From Sparassis latifolia (taxonomy: Eukaryota > Basidiomycota > Agaricomycetes > Polyporales > Sparassidaceae), in assembly GCA_018466975.1 (NCBI GenBank), contig CM031559.1, positions 930,001 through 994,000 on the forward strand: a DNA stretch of 64,000 bases, written 5' to 3'. Shown piece by piece: positions 58,973 through 64,000 of the stretch. The translations under genes were made by a program, and so were the position numbers. Under the pieces are notes generated by a model that was given only the letters and a program-made list of their open reading frames with translations, was not told the origin of the DNA and made no database searches. How positions within the stretch are numbered: the stretch's first letter is position 1; the number at the start of each line of letters is the position of its first letter.

Positions 58973-59209
58973 GTTCGAAGCATATAGGAGGATCTATCAA
59001 GAAACGCACGATGGTCTTATACTGAGGAACGAGTTGGGGTGCAGTGTCTTGCTACATACGACCGAGGCATGCCGAGAGAAGTTGATACCGACAGAACACT
59101 GTAACGGAGGCCCAAAGCGCTTGACCCACCCCGATCGCGTTTACTATCATGTGATCGACCGGCGCTTGAAGACGCGTCGGCGATGTCACGGTCGAGGACG
59201 ACCACGACG
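58973..59209. promoter_or_regulatory. Divergent promoter shared by RING-WD40 gene 3 and ULA1
   Basis: Only 237 bp separate the two ATGs. No clear TATA box. A short CpG-rich part at about 59,165-59,205 precedes the ULA1 ATG. Confidence 0.55.
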
Positions 59210-61282
59210 ATGAGCACAAAGGAATCGCAGAGCATCGAGCAGGCTACCTCTACTGTTGGCAACACCGCACTTCCTGTCGAGTACGTCGCTCCTTTCTCAT
59301 CGTTGTCCACCGCTGACAGTTGAGCAGAGGTCAACCAAACAGTAAGACCCGCCGCTATGATCGACAACTAAGGTGCGTCGACGAGCAGATCTCTCTCTCC
59401 TGTTTGTCTCACCGATAATGTAGGTTGTGGGCGGCTTCTGGTCAGTCTGCACTGGAGTCATCTCGTATTTTGGTCATCTCTGCCTCCGCCACTTCCACCG
59501 CGATTCTCAAAAACCTTGTCCTTCCTGGCGTCGGTCACTTTGCTCTCCTCGATCCAGACGTAGTATCCCGCGCAGATGCGGGTAACAATTTTTTCTTGAA
59601 CGGACCTGCTAGCATCGGTCGTTCGCGCGCAGAGGAGGCCGTCACCCTTCTCCGGGAATTGAATGACAGCGTCTCTGCTGAGGCGATTACAAAGGACATC
59701 AATACGCTGTTGGCAACAGATGATGGCCGCGATTGGGTCCGGAACTTTTCCCTCGTTATCACACACAATCTTTCAAATGACACTCTGGACACCCTCTCGC
59801 GTCTGCTCTGGGACGATCCCACTGGCCCACAGCTTATCGCAGTGCGCTCTGCAGGCTTCCTTGCGGAATTCTACGTCCAGTTCCACGAGCACTGCGTTTC
59901 TCAGCCACACACCGACGAGACCGCTCCATCGCTACGCATTACACGGCCATTCCCTGCGCTCTTGCAATGGGCGCGCGACCTTGACCTGTCCGCGCTTGAC
60001 CCTACCACCCACGCGCATATTCCATTTGTCGTTATCCTTGTACACGCGGTGGACGCTTGGCGCGCAGAGGTAAGTGTTGGCCAGCGACGATGACATTGCC
60101 GCACTCACCAATATTATAGCACGGCGGTGTGCTCCCCTCGACATACGCGGAAAAGGAACAGTTCAAGGAGACACTCCACGCGCGGAAGATGAAGCTCGAT
60201 GAAGAGAACTTCGACGAGGCAGAAGCACAGGCGTACCGCGTTTGGGGTGAGCCCGCCGTACCGCCTGCAGTCGCCTCGCTCCTTGCTTCGGTGTCTACTA
60301 CTTCTGCTGCGTCGTCACCTTTGAACGCTGGCTTCCATGCGCTCTTGGGAACACTCGATGCGTTTGTAAAAGACCCGCGGGGGCCAGGATGTCTTCCTCT
60401 GAGTTCGGCCCTCCCGGATATGAAGACAGACACAACGAGCTATGTGCACCTGCAAAGCCTCTACCGCGACTGGGCGCGCATAGAAAAGGCATATCTCTTC
60501 CGTTCAATGGTATGCATGATGCCTCACACCTTCCCAGGCACGATTCACGGAGATCCTCAAGGAGAAGTTTCCCGAGATCGCACCAGATGTGGATTCAGAG
60601 GAGCTTGATACATTCGTGAAAAACGCTCATCATATACGAGTCCTCCGCGGACGTCGGTGGGGTACCTGGGACGAGGAGCGCAAGTTCAGTGAGTCTTTAC
60701 CTTCCGCTCCTGTAAGCGCCTGCTGCCTAAATATCCTAATAATTGTACTTCCGCGCAGCCTCTTCGCTTGAAAGTAGTCCTCGCGAGACTGCGACGCATC
60801 TCTCGCTCGCTGCCCTATCCACCCTTCTTTCCCAAGATCCTGGTGCGTTTTATTCCTTACTTTTTACTTTATCTGTCCGCCTCTTGGTCCCTCCTCGCTC
60901 GATCCTTGAATTATTCCTCCACTTCAAAGCAGCTTAAGATATAGTCTAATTTCTTTCCCTCCCCACAAGATCCATTGTCTGTCACAGCCGAGGGGCTGAC
61001 CAAGGAGGTTCAGGCGCTCGTCGGCGCCGGCGTGGATCTCCCAAAGGAGGTGGAGGATGCAGTGGGCGAACTGTACGTTGTTTGTCAACCTCTGACATAC
61101 CTTTACCGACGTCATACAGGGCCCGGGCACCGACTGCAGACCTGCCCAACACAGCGGCTTTCGTCGGTGGGCTAGTCGCACAGGAGGCCATCAAGCTCAT
61201 CACGCGGCAATACGTCCCGACCAACGGTTATTGCGTCGTTGATCTCGTCGACTCATGGACCGGCGTCGTCGGGGCACCGTAG
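59210..61282 (+). CDS. ULA1: NEDD8-activating enzyme E1 regulatory subunit (ULA1 / NAE1 / APPBP1)
   Basis: Eight exons join in phase: 59210-59280, 59328-59372, 59424-60069, 60120-60488, 60538-60688, 60759-60842, 60970-61072 and 61120-61282. The product is 543 aa, close to human NAE1 (534). It pairs with Uba3 to activate NEDD8/Rub1 for cullin modification. The family N-terminus RYDRQLRLW spans a splice. ILKNLVLPGVGHFALLD and AGNNFFLNGPASIGRSRAE form the adenylation-like fold, which lacks a catalytic cysteine as expected for this subunit. FVGGLVAQEAIKLIT marks the conserved C-terminus. Exon 4 ends with a GC donor (AAG|gcatat); the nearby GT would leave a 28-nt intron. Intact. Confidence 0.94.
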
Positions 61283-61632
61283 ATGACAGACAGCGAAGTG
61301 GAGAAGATTGTCGTGATTGTACTTATAATGAGGTAGACCTCCAATGCAACTGTACGTGTTACTGAACTGTGGTCTCATTGCTTTCCGCCCGAGCGATTCG
61401 ACTGTGATTGAATGGTCGTGACATACTAGATATCTACTGTGTCCCAGCAGCCATAACATGAGACTAGTCCCAAAGAGCCGAAAAACTAACATGAACCCAT
61501 CTGTGTCTATGTATTCCTACTTCATGCTGCATAACCTAAAATGAACGTTCATCATGCAAACACAGTGAGTCACTTTATCCTCCAACGCTGTCATTGTCAT
61601 TGTCTTGTTCCTGGTTTCCAAAGTCACCGACG
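61283..61632. other. Intergenic between convergent genes
   Basis: 3' flanks of ULA1 (plus strand) and the hypothetical gene (minus strand). Nothing else seen. Confidence 0.5.
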
Positions 61633-62810
61633 TCACGGCGACGCCCTCCCAATTGGCGAAGGCTGCAATAATCTGTTGACCATATCTCTGTCCCCTACGT
61701 TCTTCTGTTTCTGCTGAGTCACAAGCTCAGCGAGGCTCCTGTCCAACTTAGCCTTGCCTGCTGCCTTCGCCTTCGTCTCCTCGTCAACTCCATGCTGGAT
61801 GTACGCATCGGTATCCTCCTTCGCGCGGTTGTCCCTCAGGATTCTGAGTTTGAATAACTTGATGAGGTTGCCGAGCCATCCGCCCGGATTGCCTCGCAGC
61901 ATCCAGTACTCAGCCTTAATCCTCCGCAGGTTATAGTCAGTTTCGACGCCGTGCAAAAATGTGCTGCAAAACCAGTAGCACTGGTTCTTTAATAGCGAAT
62001 AGTTCGGCGCTCCCTCGTAGAGCGTCGGGAAAATCCGGCAGACGTCAGGCAGAGAGATAATAGTCGTCGGAGGACAGCGAAGGTAGGCGATGCGGAAGTA
62101 CTTCGAGGGTTGGAAAAGTGGATCTCGAGAGATTTTATCGTTCGTCAGGCGCACGTATGCGAGCGTGTTCTTTGAGCTCGCAGAGAAGCCTTCACCAGGC
62201 TTCACCGTGGTCGCCCCCCGCTCAATGCGCAAGTGTATTACGCCTTCGCTCACTTCCTCCGAATTGTATATGTCGAGGACCAGAAATTCGTGTGCTACGG
62301 CACATCAGTTGAGGGCGCTGCTAGACATAGGCACAAGCACTGACCTATTACGGTAACGTCCTTGTAGTGGGTCACCTTGACGAGTCTGTACTTGTCGTAC
62401 GCGCCAGGCTCCTGGCACTCCCGAATGTCCTTGTCGAAAGACCTCAGAGGCATCATGTAGCCGTCTTGGGCCTTGGGGTTCAAAAGCAAGTTTGTCATCG
62501 CGACCTGAGATGTTGTCAAGTGAGCGTACAGGCAACCAGGGGAGCGGTCTGGCGGAAACTCCAGTGCAATCTTCCGTCATAAGACTGGTAAAGGTTGGCG
62601 GCTCACCAAGATTGCCTCGTGGAATCTAACAGTGGCACCTCGCGTGAGTACTGCATGCACCGCCTTAGCTTCGACAGAACCAAACTCAGGCTTGTCAATG
62701 ACAATTGTTGCTTACCGGTCGTAGTACAGCCGAGCGCCACAGTACAGGTATTGAATATTGACCCACTTTGAATAACTTCGCCAATGGAGTGCCAACCTAA
62801 GAACACAGCA
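61633..62810 (-). CDS. Hypothetical protein, basidiomycete-type, N-terminus unresolved
   Basis: The C-terminal exon (to 61,633) reads AHEFLVLDIYNSEEVSEG, LRIERGATTVKPGEGF, YFRIAYLRCPPTTIISLPDV, LLKNQCYWFCSTFLHGVE, RGNPGGWLGNLIKLFKLRIL and a Lys/Gln-rich tail. The preceding exon starts after an AG near 62,517 (VAMTNLLLNPKAQDGYMMPL) and ends KVTHYKDVTVI before a GT near 62,344. A 19-nt exon (FHEAIL) and a further exon (HWRSYSKWVNIQYLYCGARLYYD, about 62,715-62,795) join in phase. The start codon was not located. I recall similar uncharacterised proteins in mushrooms but know no function. No membrane segment or catalytic motif is evident. The CYWFC motif is notable. Confidence 0.7.
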
Positions 62811-63296
62811 TTAAAGCGTACATGTCATCTCAGCGCTTGGCAAATAGTAGACCTTTCAGTCTCGTAGTAAGATCAGATGGATCCTGCAATTCGTTCATGA
62901 AAATATAAATCCCTCACTGCTGGCACAATAGTACCTACACCTTCGAAGAATATTTGCGACGAACAAGAGATTTGGCTCGACGTACGTCTTACTGTAAGGC
63001 AGAAGTTTGGCAGAAATCTGAAATGCAGTTTGCACGTGATGAATCAACAAGTCTTGAGTACACTTGGAGGACACAGCTCCCGAAGCATACCGTCCATGCG
63101 GGCAACGCCAGTACGTTCGCGACGCTGAAATCGTTCGGTAGGCACCGGTTGAATTTCAGCGGTGAGGAACTCACTCAGCTAAGACGTATAGTAGTACCTA
63201 CCTCCCGGGCGTCCACCTACATGGTTCTCGCAACCAGTGGGGAATAGTTTGCAGGTGTCTCATGGAGGCGCCGAATAATCCTCCGCCCTTCGTAGT
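62811..63296. other. Divergent intergenic region
   Basis: Contains the unresolved 5' end of the hypothetical gene and the kinase promoter. The plus-strand frame 62,954-63,247 has no motif. Confidence 0.4.
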
Positions 63297-64000
63297 ATGT
63301 CTTCTCCAGACGATTTTCAGTTCGGCGAAGTGCTTGGCGAAGGTTCCTGGTCAATGGTTCGTACCACTATGTTAGATAATTGTCGAATTTCCGGTACTCA
63401 AATACACTCCAGGTTGTAAAAGCCGTCCATGCAAGGAGTGGCAAGGTCTTCGCCGTGAAGATAGTGAGCAAAGCTTTTCTCAAGAAAGAAGACATGGTTT
63501 CGCATGCGATGGCGGAAAGGGATGCCCTTCTCAAGCTTTTTCGAGGTAGAGGTGGCCCTCCGGGATTTGTTCGCCTATATTCCACATTTCAAGACCTCAC
63601 ATCGCTATGTCTGTGGCCTATCTATACATCAGTGAGGTTACTGATAGCGGGACTAGACTACGTGATGTCCTTAGCTCCGAATGGAGATTTTAAGGACCTC
63701 GTGAAGAAATGTGGATCTCTTTCGTTGGATTGTGCTCGATATTACACCGCTCAAATCCTTGATGCCGTACAATGGATGCATGCTCAAGGAGTAATTCACA
63801 GGGACCTTAAGCCCGAAAATATTCTTCTTGACGAATACTTACGTATCAAACTCGCTGATTTCGGTTCTGCGTATGTAATGGATCCGGGAAATCTAGGTGC
63901 AAATCGCAACGTTATTAGAATTGAACTGCTGACTCAATCGTGTGTAATTTCAGGGCTGCGGAAGAGTACCTTCGTTGGAACCGCAGCATACATCTCACCG
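63297..64000 (+). CDS. PDK1-like protein kinase (AGC family), 3'-truncated by window end
   Basis: Exons 63297-63356, 63413-63608, 63657-63896 and 63954 to the window end join in phase. The glycine-rich loop GEVLGEGSWSMV spans the first intron. VFAVKIVSK supplies the catalytic lysine. YYVMSLAPNGDFKDLV is the hinge region, typical of 3-phosphoinositide-dependent kinase 1. HRDLKPENILLDE is the catalytic loop and KLADFGSA the DFG motif. The activation segment RKSTFVGTAAYISP carries the Ser/Thr phosphorylated in PDK1. PDK1/Pkh kinases phosphorylate other AGC kinases in the TOR and cell-wall pathways. The start is the only ATG before the glycine loop. The rest of the catalytic domain and any PH domain lie outside the window. 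Confidence 0.88.

Noticed and set aside
60511..60537. 28-nt GT-AG intron in ULA1
   Set aside because: Too short for splicing; a GC donor at 60,489 gives a normal 49-nt intron and the conserved protein sequence.
62954..63247. Plus-strand frame of 97 codons before the kinase
   Set aside because: Not joined in phase to the kinase and without recognisable features; the kinase starts at its own ATG at 63,297.

Overview
The window reads as nuclear DNA of a filamentous basidiomycete, most likely an Agaricomycete. Genes are cut by many introns of about 45-60 nt with clear GT...AG borders. Core eukaryotic genes are present: DNA2, PUF6, the ULA1/NAE1 subunit of the NEDD8 E1, and a PDK1-like kinase. 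The transposons are of types common in mushrooms: a non-LTR LINE with RNase H, and a DIRS-type tyrosine-recombinase retroelement. There is no sign of bacterial operons.

Layout. 1-2.9 kb holds a decayed WD40 fragment. 2.9-14.7 kb holds DNA2 (minus strand, 11 exons rebuilt in frame, 1,224 aa) flanked by three members of a family of small P-loop GTPases. 15-24.4 kb is repeat-rich: a 27-bp minisatellite, a degenerate LINE of about 6.7 kb, a 148-bp direct repeat and a fold-back element. 25.1-29.6 kb holds three more GTPases, and 30.1-32.6 kb holds an intact PUF6 gene. 33.27-45.68 kb is a DIRS-like element bounded by a 27-bp inverted repeat. Its reverse transcriptase is split by a 6.9-kb element whose long terminal inverted repeats are arrays of CTATATAG palindromes, and that element carries two copies of a MITE. 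48.2-61.3 kb holds three paralogous genes, each joining an N-terminal RING-H2 finger to a WD40 propeller. The third is head-to-head with an intact ULA1 gene; the second is head-to-head with a decayed ULA1 copy. The window ends with a basidiomycete hypothetical gene and the 5' part of a PDK1-like kinase.

Three things stand out. First, six GTPase paralogues keep one exon plan, with a 34-nt microexon that encodes only the P-loop. Second, a RING-WD40 / NEDD8-E1 divergent gene pair has been duplicated and one E1 copy has decayed. Third, there is a three-level transposon nest. Exon models for DNA2, PUF6, ULA1, the six GTPases, the first RING-WD40 gene and the kinase were checked by hand for splice sites and phase. 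The C-termini of the second and third RING-WD40 genes and the N-terminus of the hypothetical gene at 61.6 kb are not settled.
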